From contig MGUQ01000007.1 of the NCBI GenBank assembly GCA_001799975.1, positions 23,227 through 39,519 on the forward strand: DNA of 16,293 nucleotides. The letters are read 5' to 3'. Shown piece after piece: positions 1-8,060 of this stretch. The notes under the pieces are model-generated. The model was not told the origin of the DNA and did no database searches. It was given only the letters and a program-made list of their open reading frames with translations. The translations under genes and the position numbers were made by a program. The stretch's first letter is position 1. Each line of letters begins with the position of its first letter. The DNA comes from Elusimicrobia bacterium RIFCSPLOWO2_01_FULL_54_10. GTDB lineage: Bacteria; Elusimicrobiota; Elusimicrobia; 2-02-FULL-39-32.

Positions 1-428
1 CCGGGCAGAAGCGTCCTGAAACCAATTTCAAACCGTACCTGATCATTGCCTTTGCCCGTGGCACCGTGGGAAACTGCATCTGCTTTTTCCTTTTTGGCAA
101 TGGCGACAATGTGCTTGGCAATGAGCGGCCTTGCCAGGGCGGTGCCCAGGTAATATTTTTCCTCATAAAGCGCCCGGGCCTTGACCGCAGGGAAAATGAA
201 ATCGGAGGCGAACTCCTTCTTGGCGTCCACCACATAGCATTTGCTCGCGCCGGTGCGGATGGCCTTCTTCTTGATCTCGTCGAAGGACTTGGCGCCGCCT
301 TCCAGAGAGCCCAGATCGACGCAAGCCGCCACCACTTCGCAGTGATATTTCTCGATCAACCAGCGGATGATGACAGAAGTATCCAGCCCGCCCGAATAGG
401 CGAGGACCACTTTCTTGACGGTAGCCAT
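1..428 (-). CDS. argG: Argininosuccinate synthase, N-terminal 142 codons (runs off the window)
   Basis: Argininosuccinate synthase joins citrulline and aspartate using ATP, the penultimate step of arginine synthesis, in the cytosol. Translating the minus strand from the ATG at 428 gives an open frame to the window edge. The PP-loop ATP-binding motif AYSGGLDTS is at residues 10-18. The motif [15 protein letters not shown], which helps bind ATP and substrate, is at residues 120-134. Both are hallmarks of the family; the usual length is about 400 residues, so roughly the first third is present. The start is set by the [14 protein letters not shown] opening. No Shine-Dalgarno precedes the ATG, but an extended -10 lies 8 bases upstream, which suggests a leaderless mRNA. 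The upstream neighbour is a decayed gene on the opposite strand. Family assignment is very secure. Confidence 0.97.
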   Translation of the reverse strand, partial: MATVKKVVLAYSGGLDTSVIIRWLIEKYHCEVVAACVDLGSLEGGAKSFDEIKKKAIRTGASKCYVVDAKKEFASDFIFPAVKARALYEEKYYLGTALARPLIAKHIVAIAKKEKADAVSHGATGKGNDQVRFEIGFRTLLP

Positions 429-436
429 AGCTGCTA

Positions 437-445
437 ATTCTATCA
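437..445 (-). promoter_or_regulatory. Probable extended -10 promoter of argG
   Basis: On the minus strand the sequence reads TGATAGAAT, a TGn extension plus a 5/6 match to TATAAT. No good -35 lies at 16-18 bases. Eight bases separate the -10 from the argG ATG, so transcription would begin at or within about two bases of the start codon. This is pattern-based inference. Confidence 0.5.
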
Positions 446-480
446 AACCCTAGCCCACTTTCCTACACAGATTGACATAA

Positions 481-769
481 GTCCCGTCTGGTTCTGCCGA
501 TCCAACCTCTGTATTGTATGGGAATGCTGATTTTAGACATTCTAAGAACGGGTGGGAACATTGGTCATTTCGCGGTGATAAGTGGAACCATATTAAGAAA
601 AAAGAGACAAAATTATTTAAAGAATGCCTACCGCGTTTTATTGACCCGGGCTCGACAGGGTATGGCTATCGTAATTCCTGATGGGGAATTAGAAGACTTA
701 ACAAGAAAAAGTGAATTCTATGACCCCACTTTTTAATATCTAAAAAATATTGGATTTACCGTCATTTAG
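481..769 (+). pseudogene. Decayed C-terminal fragment of a DUF2075-type helicase/ATPase
   Basis: Two reading frames together match the C-terminus of DUF2075 (Schlafen-associated, SF1-helicase-like) proteins as I know the family. Frame 1 (codons from about 511) reads ADFRHSKNGWEHWSFRGDKW and continues into NHIKKKE. Frame 2 (about 608 onward) reads QNYLKNAYRVLLTRARQGM, the family's characteristic motif-VI region, then SEFYDPTF. The switch falls in the A-rich run near 598-612, so a frameshift is implied. The TAA at 734-736 sits where the family usually has a Glu codon. Reading past it gives YLKNIGF, which again fits the family, before a natural TAG at 767-769. Everything upstream (normally several hundred residues) is missing. 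The fragment is therefore truncated, frameshifted and interrupted. The ATG at 518 lies inside the remnant and is not a credible start. Base composition is AT-richer than in neighbouring genes, consistent with acquired DNA. Confidence 0.8.
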
Positions 770-796
770 TGACATCTACCCTCCCCCATCCAATTC

Positions 797-805
797 TGAT
801 ATAAT
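797..805 (+). promoter_or_regulatory. Extended -10 promoter for the aminotransferase operon
   Basis: TGA followed by a perfect TATAAT at 800-805. No convincing -35 is found at the right distance. Transcription would start near 812, giving a leader of about 26 bases that holds the Shine-Dalgarno AAGGGGAG at 825-832, five bases before the GTG start at 838. Confidence 0.65.
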
Positions 806-837
806 CTCCGAATTCCAAGCTACAAAGGGGAGAAATT

Positions 838-1953
838 GTGATACAACTCGTCGATCTCAAAAAACAGTACAAAACAATCAAGAAAGATGTGGACGCCGCC
901 ATCAAAAAGGTGATCCAGAACACTGATTTCATCATGGGGGAAGACCTGCGGCTCTTCGAGCAGGAATTCGCCAAATTTTGCACCACCAAACACGCCGTGG
1001 GAGTGGATTCCGGCACGGGCGCGCTCGAGCTGGCCTTTCATGCCCTGGGCATCAAGGCGGGGGACGAAGTGATCGTGCCTTCCTTCACATTTTACGCCAC
1101 CGCATCCGCCGTGGCCGCCACGGGCGCAAAACCCATTTTTGTGGATGTTGAGGAAGACACGGGCAATATGGACCACGAGGGCCTTGAGAAGGCCGTCACG
1201 CCCCGCACCAAGGCCATCGTTCCCGTGCATCTCTTCGGTCAGCCGGTGGACATGTCCAACATCCTTAGTTTTGCCAAGCGCCACAACATCCACTTGATAG
1301 AAGACACCGCCCAGGCGCACGGGGCCAAGGTGAAGATGGAAAATGTGGGCTGGAAGACCGCGGGCAGCATGGGCATCATGAGCTGCTTCAGCTTTTATCC
1401 GGGCAAGAACCTGGGCGCTTACGGTGACGCGGGCGCTGTATGCACCAACAGCGACGAGCTGGCGAATAAATTAAAACTTCTGCGCGATTACGGCCGCACG
1501 GCCAAGTATGAACACTCCATTCTGGGCTTCAACCGCCGCATGGACACTTTGCAAGCGGCAATTCTTCGCGTGAAGCTCAAGAAACTGGCGCAGTGGAACG
1601 CCGCCCGTCGGAAAAATGCCGACCTCTATGATAAGCTTCTTTCCGAAATCGGCGTCAAAACCATTAAAATCCATGCTTTCACGGAGCCCGTGCGGCATTG
1701 TTACGCCATCCGCCTGCCCAACCGCGACGAGCTTGCCGATTTCTTGAAGAAGAACGGCGTATCCACCGGTGTGCATTATCCCATCCCTCTGCATCTCCAA
1801 AAGGCATTCGCATATCTGGGATACAAGAAAGGCGATTTTCCGGCTGCGGAAAAACTGGCCGAAGAAATTTTGTCCCTGCCCATTTATCCTGAGCTTAAGG
1901 AATCCGAAGTCCGCAAGATTGCGGGCCTGATCAAGAAGTTCCTAAAAAAATGA
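838..1953 (+). CDS. DegT/DnrJ/EryC1/StrS-family PLP sugar aminotransferase
   Basis: A fold-type I PLP enzyme of the family that aminates keto-sugar nucleotides for glycan or surface polysaccharide synthesis. Seen in the 371-residue product: GVDSGTGAL (55-63) for cofactor phosphate binding, EDTAQAHGA (155-163) with the PLP-ring Asp156, and SFYPGKNLGAYGDAGA (185-200) in which Lys190 should form the Schiff base. The C-terminal substrate motif HYPIPLHLQ is at 313-321 and LSLPIYPEL at 346-353. The wording around Lys190 resembles the 3-keto-sugar aminotransferases (QdtB/FdtB type) more than GDP-perosamine synthases, but the exact substrate is open. Start is GTG with a strong Shine-Dalgarno (825-832) five bases upstream. 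The stop overlaps the next gene by four bases (ATGA), so the two are probably translationally coupled. Length is normal for the family. Confidence 0.93.
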   Translation: MIQLVDLKKQYKTIKKDVDAAIKKVIQNTDFIMGEDLRLFEQEFAKFCTTKHAVGVDSGTGALELAFHALGIKAGDEVIVPSFTFYATASAVAATGAKPIFVDVEEDTGNMDHEGLEKAVTPRTKAIVPVHLFGQPVDMSNILSFAKRHNIHLIEDTAQAHGAKVKMENVGWKTAGSMGIMSCFSFYPGKNLGAYGDAGAVCTNSDELANKLKLLRDYGRTAKYEHSILGFNRRMDTLQAAILRVKLKKLAQWNAARRKNADLYDKLLSEIGVKTIKIHAFTEPVRHCYAIRLPNRDELADFLKKNGVSTGVHYPIPLHLQKAFAYLGYKKGDFPAAEKLAEEILSLPIYPELKESEVRKIAGLIKKFLKK

Positions 1954-2471
1954 TCCGCGAGTGGAATGGGCACAAGCCCAAGATTCATCCCAGTGCCTTC
2001 ATCCATGAGACGGCCGAGATCATCGGGCGCGTCACCATAGAAAAAGATGCTTCTGTGTGGCCCTTCTGCGTCTTGCGGGGCGATGTGGATGAGATTGTAA
2101 TAGGGGAAGGCACTAATATTCAGGATAACACCGTGATTCACTGCAATGAGGGCGCTCCCACCCTCATGGGGAAGCGGATTTCTGTGGGCCACTCCGTCGT
2201 GTTGCACGGCTGCACGGTTAAAGACGACTGCATCGTGGGGATGGGCAGTATCGTGCTGGACCACGCGACTGTTGAGGAATTCTGCATCGTGGGCGCAGGC
2301 GCGGTGGTATCACCCAGAACAACAATCCCAAAAAATTCCATGGCTCTGGGCATCCCCGCAAAGGTAGCCCGGCCGTTAAAGAAGGAAGAAGTGGAACACA
2401 TCCAGTGGAACGCCAAAGAATATTTAAAGCTTTCTGACTCTCACCGTAAAACTTCCCGAAGAATTTTCTAG
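1950..2471 (+). CDS. Gamma-carbonic-anhydrase-like hexapeptide-repeat protein (YrdA/PaaY type)
   Basis: A left-handed beta-helix protein of 173 residues built from hexapeptide repeats, of the trimeric gamma-carbonic anhydrase family. The three zinc-ligand histidines expected for the family can be placed at His64 (in DNTVIHCNEG), His81 and His86 (in VGHSVVLHGC), so a metal site is probably intact. The LRGDVDEIVIG segment (42-52) is also typical. Many YrdA/PaaY-type relatives have weak or unproven anhydrase activity, so the reaction is not certain; some are thioesterase-like or accessory proteins. The ATG overlaps the stop of the aminotransferase gene (ATGA at 1950-1953), which implies coupled translation. 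A hexapeptide sugar acetyltransferase would be another guess from the neighbourhood, but the three spaced histidines favour the gamma-CA family. Confidence 0.9.
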   Translation: MIREWNGHKPKIHPSAFIHETAEIIGRVTIEKDASVWPFCVLRGDVDEIVIGEGTNIQDNTVIHCNEGAPTLMGKRISVGHSVVLHGCTVKDDCIVGMGSIVLDHATVEEFCIVGAGAVVSPRTTIPKNSMALGIPAKVARPLKKEEVEHIQWNAKEYLKLSDSHRKTSRRIF

Positions 2472-2480
2472 CGCTCATGT

Positions 2481-4292
2481 ATGAGCGGCGTTAAGACCCT
2501 TACTCACCTCAAAGACATCCTCAAAAAACATGTAAAAGCCGGCAAACACCCGGCCTATTTTGTGCCTTCCGTCTGGATGGATCAGAATTTTGAAGCCCCG
2601 ATTGAAGCCAGAAAGGTAAATCCCCATGAATTTTTCTTGAATGCCATAGAAAGCATCCTGTCCAAGTCCGCAGAGGCTTCTGTTGTCAATAAGGGAAAGA
2701 ATGGGGATTGGTCCGCCGGCGCGATCGTCTACAATCTCTTTGTGCGCTTGGGAACCGCCTTTGACCACAACCAAAATGGCGTGTTAGACCTTCCTTTGAA
2801 TCGAGACGATTTCAGGGAAACTGGCACTTTCCTCAAATCCATTGCCCTGCTTCCCTACATCAATGCTCTGGGGGCCAATACCATCCACCTCCTGCCCATC
2901 ACCACGCATGGTGCGGACGGGAAAAAAGGGAACCTCGGGTCCAACTACGCCATCCGCGACCCCTATGAGCTGGACGAAGCTCTGAGCGAGGATTTTTACG
3001 GATTCGGCGTCGAAAAGGAATTCAAGGCCTTCATGGAAGCGGCCCATCACATGGGAATGGCCGTGGTGTTGGAGTTCGTGTTCCGCACCGCCTCCAAAGA
3101 CAGCGACTGGGCCGCCAAGCATCCGGACTGGTTCTATTGGGTCAAGGACAGCGTCACTGACAGGCCTTCCCATAGCTCTGACGGCAATCTTTATGGCTCT
3201 CCGGTTTTCAGCCCGGAAGAGTTGAAAGAGATATTGGCCCGGCAGAAATCCGGCAATTTTGAAAATTCAATTCCGCCTTCCCAAATCTACCGCAACATGT
3301 TCACCGCGTCGCCTCCGGCAAAATTTGTGAGGAAAGACGGTGTGCGATGGGTGGGGCAACTGCCTGACGGCACGAAAGTGAGGATTCCCGGCGCTTTTGC
3401 GGACTGGCCCCCGGACGATTCCCAGCCGCCCTGGGGGGATGTCACTTATTTGAAATTCTATGATCATCCGGACTTCAATTACATCGCATATAACACCGTG
3501 CGGATGTATGACCCTGTCCTGGCGCAGAAGACAAACTCCAAAAATTCGCTTTGGAAAGAGATCGAAGGCATCATTCCCTTTTATCAAGAGGAATATGGCA
3601 TCGACGGCGTGATGATCGACATGGGCCACGCGCTCCCGAAAGATTTGTTCTCGGCCATGGAGCGGCGCGCCAGGGAAATCAACCCCAACTTCGCTTTTTG
3701 GGAGGAAAGTTTTGGGCCCACCAAGGAAAGCCGCGAAAACGGCTACAACCTTTCCGTGGGATATTTTTGGTGTGACGTTCCGGTTCCCGACAAGCTCAAA
3801 GCGTTGCTTGACCGGTGCGCAACAGAGGGCTTGCCCCTTCCGTTCTTCGGCACTGTGGAGACGCACGACACTCCCCGGGCCGCAGCCAGGGGCGAACGGG
3901 ACGATTCGGAATTTTTCTGGGTTCTGGCTTGCCTCATGCCAGTTGTTCCTTACATTCACGGCGGATTTGAGCTGGGAGAAAAAGTGCCGGTCAACACGGG
4001 ACTGGGTTTTTCCGCAGAAGAAATAAAACTTTATCCCCCGGAAAAACTGTCTCTATTCAGCGCCACTGCGCTCAACTGGCTGGGTTCCAAGCCTCTGTTG
4101 GTCATGGTGCGGGACATGGTCCGCTTCCGCCGGGCAAACGCCCGCGCATTTTCAGAGCTCGGGCCGGAAACATTTAAGATTTCACAGAAGGGCGATGAGG
4201 TTGAGCTGGTGAGAGAATTCCAGGGGGAGAGAGTTCGCGCGATCATCAATATGCAGAAGCGCGAAATTCAGCTGTTGGAAGGACGGCGGTAG
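2481..4292 (+). CDS. GH13 enzyme of the Thermotoga maltosyltransferase type, atypical active site
   Basis: A 603-residue alpha-amylase-superfamily protein. Several stretches resemble the Thermotoga maritima maltosyltransferase as I remember it: GTFLKSIALLPYINALGA, NYAIRDPYELDE, RTASKDSDW followed by HPDWFYW, WGDVTYLKFYDHP and YGIDGVMIDMGHALP. That enzyme moves maltosyl units between malto-oligosaccharides and is related to GlgE. Catalytic candidates are the nucleophile Asp380 (IDMGH), acid/base Glu409 (FWEESF) and stabiliser Asp463 (ETHDTPR). Two departures are seen. The Arg normally invariant two residues before the nucleophile is Met378, and the region-I Asp is Glu198 (VVLEFVFR). Activity may therefore be altered or lost. 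No signal peptide is seen, so it is probably cytosolic. It starts nine bases after the upstream gene with no clear Shine-Dalgarno, and its 3' end overlaps the convergent GT2 gene by 25 bases. The family is secure; the reaction is not. Confidence 0.85.
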   Translation: MSGVKTLTHLKDILKKHVKAGKHPAYFVPSVWMDQNFEAPIEARKVNPHEFFLNAIESILSKSAEASVVNKGKNGDWSAGAIVYNLFVRLGTAFDHNQNGVLDLPLNRDDFRETGTFLKSIALLPYINALGANTIHLLPITTHGADGKKGNLGSNYAIRDPYELDEALSEDFYGFGVEKEFKAFMEAAHHMGMAVVLEFVFRTASKDSDWAAKHPDWFYWVKDSVTDRPSHSSDGNLYGSPVFSPEELKEILARQKSGNFENSIPPSQIYRNMFTASPPAKFVRKDGVRWVGQLPDGTKVRIPGAFADWPPDDSQPPWGDVTYLKFYDHPDFNYIAYNTVRMYDPVLAQKTNSKNSLWKEIEGIIPFYQEEYGIDGVMIDMGHALPKDLFSAMERRAREINPNFAFWEESFGPTKESRENGYNLSVGYFWCDVPVPDKLKALLDRCATEGLPLPFFGTVETHDTPRAAARGERDDSEFFWVLACLMPVVPYIHGGFELGEKVPVNTGLGFSAEEIKLYPPEKLSLFSATALNWLGSKPLLVMVRDMVRFRRANARAFSELGPETFKISQKGDEVELVREFQGERVRAIINMQKREIQLLEGRR

Positions 4293-5155
4293 CTTTCCCA
4301 TTCGGGCTGAAATTCCCGAATGCCTTTAATGGCGTTCATGTTGTTCTTCGATTTCAAATCTTCATAAATCTTGTGCGCCTGTTCTCCCACCGTTGTCAGA
4401 TTGTGCCACAAATGATATTGCACGGCGCGGTAGGTAATCCATTTCACTTTTAGGCCTGCCATCTCGAAGCGCCTTTGCATGTCTGTGTCTTCTCCAACAC
4501 CTGCCACATTGAAACTCTCGTCAAAGCCGTTAACTTCCAGAAGTTTTTGTTTGTGGACCCCCATGTTGGAGCCCAGAAGGCGGGGAGCTCTGTAAAAGGC
4601 TGTCAAAGTTCTGGCCATAATATAAGGTAAGTAAATTCCCTGCTGGCCGAAATCAATTTCATGGCTCACGGCTTTGTTCAAAAGCCAAAGCGGGCTTTCC
4701 AAAGCTCCGGTCTTCACCTTTTCAATCGTCATTTCGGCGGAAACCTTGTCAAAAAGATCTACGCGGCGCCCACAGGACGCGGTATCAGAGGAAGATTCTT
4801 GATGATGCGCCCGCGCAAAATGGCGGTGGGGGATGCAATCGCCATCCGTAAACACCAGTCGTTCCGCTCGGGCTTCCAGAGCGGCCCAGTTGAGCATGCG
4901 GGGCTTGCCCCAGCCCTTGTCTTCTTGCCATAAATAGGTGATTGGGTAAGGAGCGCTTTGCGCATGCCGCTTGACCAGCGCCTCAATGTCAGGGTTGGAG
5001 CCGTCATCGGCCAAAATAAGCTCAAAGTTGAGAAAACTTTGATGGCTGTAGCCCTCCAGGCAGAGCTCCAGGTCCCGGGCTTTGTTATAGACCGCTACCA
5101 CGATGGATAGGGACGGTTCCTGCCCGGGCTTGGCTTGGCGCCATCGTCGGATCAT
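4268..5155 (-). CDS. Family 2 glycosyltransferase (GT-A fold)
   Basis: Transfers a sugar from a nucleotide-sugar donor to a glycan, lipid or other acceptor; acceptor and donor cannot be read from the sequence. The 295-residue product starts with a short basic stretch, then SLSIVVAVYNKARDLELCLEG (15-35), the donor-binding strand. LADDGS is at 48-53, the DXD-type metal motif TDGDCIPH at 103-110, GSNMGVHK at 195-202, GFDE at 210-213, VGED with the probable catalytic base at 220-223, and YHLWH at 247-251. No transmembrane helix is obvious, so it is probably cytosolic or peripheral. Its ATG has no Shine-Dalgarno and lies six bases after a perfect -10 box, implying a leaderless mRNA. It shares its promoter region divergently with groES and converges with the GH13 gene (25-base overlap). 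Confidence 0.9.
   Translation of the reverse strand: MIRRWRQAKPGQEPSLSIVVAVYNKARDLELCLEGYSHQSFLNFELILADDGSNPDIEALVKRHAQSAPYPITYLWQEDKGWGKPRMLNWAALEARAERLVFTDGDCIPHRHFARAHHQESSSDTASCGRRVDLFDKVSAEMTIEKVKTGALESPLWLLNKAVSHEIDFGQQGIYLPYIMARTLTAFYRAPRLLGSNMGVHKQKLLEVNGFDESFNVAGVGEDTDMQRRFEMAGLKVKWITYRAVQYHLWHNLTTVGEQAHKIYEDLKSKNNMNAIKGIREFQPEWESYRRPSNS
4299..4322. terminator. Perfect 8-bp inverted repeat at the convergent gene ends
   Basis: CATTCGGG (4299-4306) and CCCGAATG (4315-4322) form a perfect 8-bp stem with an 8-base loop. It lies seven bases after the GH13 stop and inside the 3' coding end of the GT2 gene. No T-run follows on the plus strand, so it is at best a weak terminator or an mRNA 3'-end stabiliser for GH13; it may also be chance. 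Confidence 0.35.
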
Positions 5156-5161
5156 GCGGTC

Positions 5162-5190
5162 ATTATATTTTTTACCCGCTCGCTTGACAA
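5162..5190 (-). promoter_or_regulatory. Sigma-70 promoter of the GT2 gene
   Basis: On the minus strand: -35 TTGTCA (plus 5185-5190, 5/6), a 17-base spacer, and a perfect -10 TATAAT (plus 5162-5167). Six bases later comes the ATG at 5155, so the predicted start site is at or next to the start codon. The -35 overlaps the groES -35 by five bases. Confidence 0.75.
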
Positions 5191-5213
5191 ACCATTCCGC
5201 GATTCAGTATAAT
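5184..5213 (+). promoter_or_regulatory. Consensus sigma-70 promoter of groESL
   Basis: Perfect TTGACA (5184-5189), 18-base spacer, perfect TATAAT (5208-5213). Transcription should begin near 5220, inside the first CIRCE, giving a leader of about 108 bases before the groES ATG. The match to consensus fits a strong promoter that is held down by a repressor. Confidence 0.88.
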
Positions 5214-5238
5214 AGCACTCACAACGATAGAGTGCTAA
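5212..5238 (+). promoter_or_regulatory. CIRCE operator (HrcA binding site)
   Basis: ATAGCACTC, nine bases, GAGTGCTAA: one mismatch to the CIRCE consensus TTAGCACTC-N9-GAGTGCTAA. It covers the end of the -10 box and the expected start site of groESL, the standard position for HrcA repression. hrcA itself is not in the window. The identification is near certain. Confidence 0.95.
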
Positions 5239-5270
5239 CAAGGGCTCTGTCCATTTTTATCGCCAGTATT

Positions 5271-5297
5271 CTGGCACTCCACAATCATCAGTGCTAG
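5271..5297 (+). promoter_or_regulatory. Second, degenerate CIRCE-like operator in the groES leader
   Basis: CTGGCACTC, nine bases, CAGTGCTAG. Each arm matches the CIRCE consensus at 7 of 9 positions and the spacer is exactly nine bases. The GCACTC and AGTGCT cores pair with each other. It is centred 59 bases after the first CIRCE, downstream of the start site and 17 bases before the Shine-Dalgarno, so it would also form a hairpin in the mRNA leader. Confidence 0.6.
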
Positions 5298-5327
5298 CTT
5301 TAGTTTAAATTAACAGGAGGTACACGC

Positions 5328-5636
5328 ATGTCTGCAACTGCAACAAACCTTAAGAAGTTGAAGCCCCTTTCGGACAGGGTTTTGGTCAAGCCCCTGGACA
5401 AAGAACAGGAAAAACGCGGCGGCATCATCATCCCCGACACCGCCAAGGAAAAGCCCCAGGAAGGCGAAATCATCGCCGCCGGCCCCGGCAAGCGGGACGA
5501 ACAGGGAAAGATCATCCCCATGGATGTCAAAGTGGGAGACAAGATCCTCTACGGAAAATACTCCGGCACCGAAATCAAGATTGAAGACGCGGACTACCTC
5601 ATCATGCACCAGGAAGACATCCTGGGCATTATTTAA
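5328..5636 (+). CDS. groES: Co-chaperonin GroES (Hsp10)
   Basis: The seven-subunit lid of the GroEL chamber, acting in the cytosol. The 102-residue product has [13 protein letters not shown] (11-23), the mobile-loop region [19 protein letters not shown] with the GroEL-contacting GGIIIP at 31-36, then AAGPGKRD and [18 protein letters not shown]. The N-terminus carries about eight extra residues (MSATATNL) before the conserved core. A strong Shine-Dalgarno AGGAGG (5315-5320) lies seven bases before the ATG. It is the first gene of a two-gene operon with groEL (25-base gap), under a consensus promoter and one or two CIRCE operators, so HrcA-controlled heat induction is expected. The neighbour upstream is a divergent glycosyltransferase. 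Confidence 0.98.
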   Translation: MSATATNLKKLKPLSDRVLVKPLDKEQEKRGGIIIPDTAKEKPQEGEIIAAGPGKRDEQGKIIPMDVKVGDKILYGKYSGTEIKIEDADYLIMHQEDILGII

Positions 5637-5649
5637 GCAGCTTCTTTAA

Positions 5650-7296
<1,647 letters not shown>

Positions 7297-7317
7297 AAAT
7301 AGCTTAAAACAGATAAC

Positions 7318-7363
7318 CCCCGCTCCGGAAGGCCTTCAAAAGCCCTCTTGGAGCGGGGTTTTT
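7318..7363 (+). terminator. Rho-independent terminator of groESL
   Basis: CCCCGCTCC (7318-7326) pairs with GGAGCGGGG (7350-7358), a 9-bp GC-rich stem, followed by TTTTT (7359-7363). The 23-base loop can fold further (AAGGCCTT inside). It sits 21 bases after the groEL stop and just before the yggS promoter. Confidence 0.88.
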
Positions 7364-7377
7364 CTTTGCCCGGAAAA

Positions 7378-7386
7378 TGGTATAAT
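7378..7386 (+). promoter_or_regulatory. Extended -10 promoter of the yggS-metH operon
   Basis: TGG followed by a perfect TATAAT (7381-7386). The position for a -35 is occupied by the T-run of the groESL terminator and shows no match, as is tolerated for TGn promoters. Eleven bases separate the -10 from the yggS ATG, so the leader would be about four or five bases. Confidence 0.65.
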
Positions 7387-7397
7387 AAGCGGATTCG

Positions 7398-8060
7398 ATG
7401 ATCCGGGCAAACCTGGCGGCAGTGCAGGAAAAGATCGCCCGGGCCGCCCAGCACTCCGGACGCGAGCCAAAAGACATCACACTTGTTGCCGTTACAAAAA
7501 AAGTCTCCGCAGAGAGGGTTTTGGAAGCCGTTTCCGCAGGAGCGGGTCATTTGGGCGAATCCTATGTGCAGGAAGCCCAGGAAAAGATCGGCAGCATCAA
7601 AGGCGCCCAAGTCCGGTGGCACATGATTGGGAGCCTGCAATCGAACAAAGCCGCTCGCGCAGTAGAGATTTTTAATGTGATTCAGTCGGTGGATTCGCTC
7701 AAGCTTCTGCGTTTCATCGACCGTAAGGCCGGAGAGCTCAAAAAGATTCAGGATTGTTTCGTTGAAATTAACCTCGCCGGGGAAAAAACAAAAGGGGGAT
7801 TGGCGGAAGCGGACATCGATAAATTTTTTGAAGCATCCAAAGAATTTAAGAATGTAAAGATCGGGGGGATCATGACTATGGCCCCCTTTTTTGATTCCCA
7901 GGACAAAGCACGGCCCTATTTTGCCAGAGCAAGAAAGATCTTTGAAAAGCACAAACTTCCTGAACTCTCTATGGGAATGTCGGGAGATTTTGAGGCGGCC
8001 ATTGAAGAAGGATCCACGATGGTGAGAATTGGCCAGGCGATTTTCGGGGGGAGAGCGTGA
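7398..8060 (+). CDS. yggS: YggS/PLPBP-family pyridoxal-phosphate homeostasis protein
   Basis: A PLP-binding protein that buffers the cofactor and affects amino-acid and keto-acid balance; no enzyme reaction is established for the family. The 220-residue product has ITLVAVTKKVSAERV with the PLP lysine most likely Lys34. It also has GESYVQEAQEKI (55-66), WHMIGSLQSNKA (the HxIGxLQxNK motif, 73-84), GGIMTMAPF and the phosphate-binding end LSMGMSGDFEAAIEEGSTMVRIGQAIFG. Together these are diagnostic. Length is normal. The ATG has no Shine-Dalgarno and lies 11 bases after an extended -10, suggesting a near-leaderless mRNA. Its stop overlaps the GTG of proC by four bases (GTGA), and the yggS-proC pairing is widely conserved in bacteria. 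Confidence 0.96.
   Translation: MIRANLAAVQEKIARAAQHSGREPKDITLVAVTKKVSAERVLEAVSAGAGHLGESYVQEAQEKIGSIKGAQVRWHMIGSLQSNKAARAVEIFNVIQSVDSLKLLRFIDRKAGELKKIQDCFVEINLAGEKTKGGLAEADIDKFFEASKEFKNVKIGGIMTMAPFFDSQDKARPYFARARKIFEKHKLPELSMGMSGDFEAAIEEGSTMVRIGQAIFGGRA

Noticed and set aside
473..478. TTGACA before position 500 as a plus-strand -35 box
   Set aside because: No -10-like sequence occurs at 16-19 bases downstream, and no intact gene follows it.
518..736. Stand-alone 72-residue protein from ATG 518
   Set aside because: Its first 28 or so residues are out of frame with the helicase-like sequence, and the remainder is the middle of a decayed gene; it is a fragment, not a small gene.
3267..3959. 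Minus-strand open frame of 230 codons opposite the GH13 gene
   Set aside because: Shadow frame within a gene whose plus-strand translation matches the GH13 family along its length.
7318..7397. Riboswitch or T-box leader before the yggS-ileS-metH operon
   Set aside because: Only a plain terminator for groESL and a very short leader are present between groEL and yggS, leaving no room for an aptamer or T-box structure.
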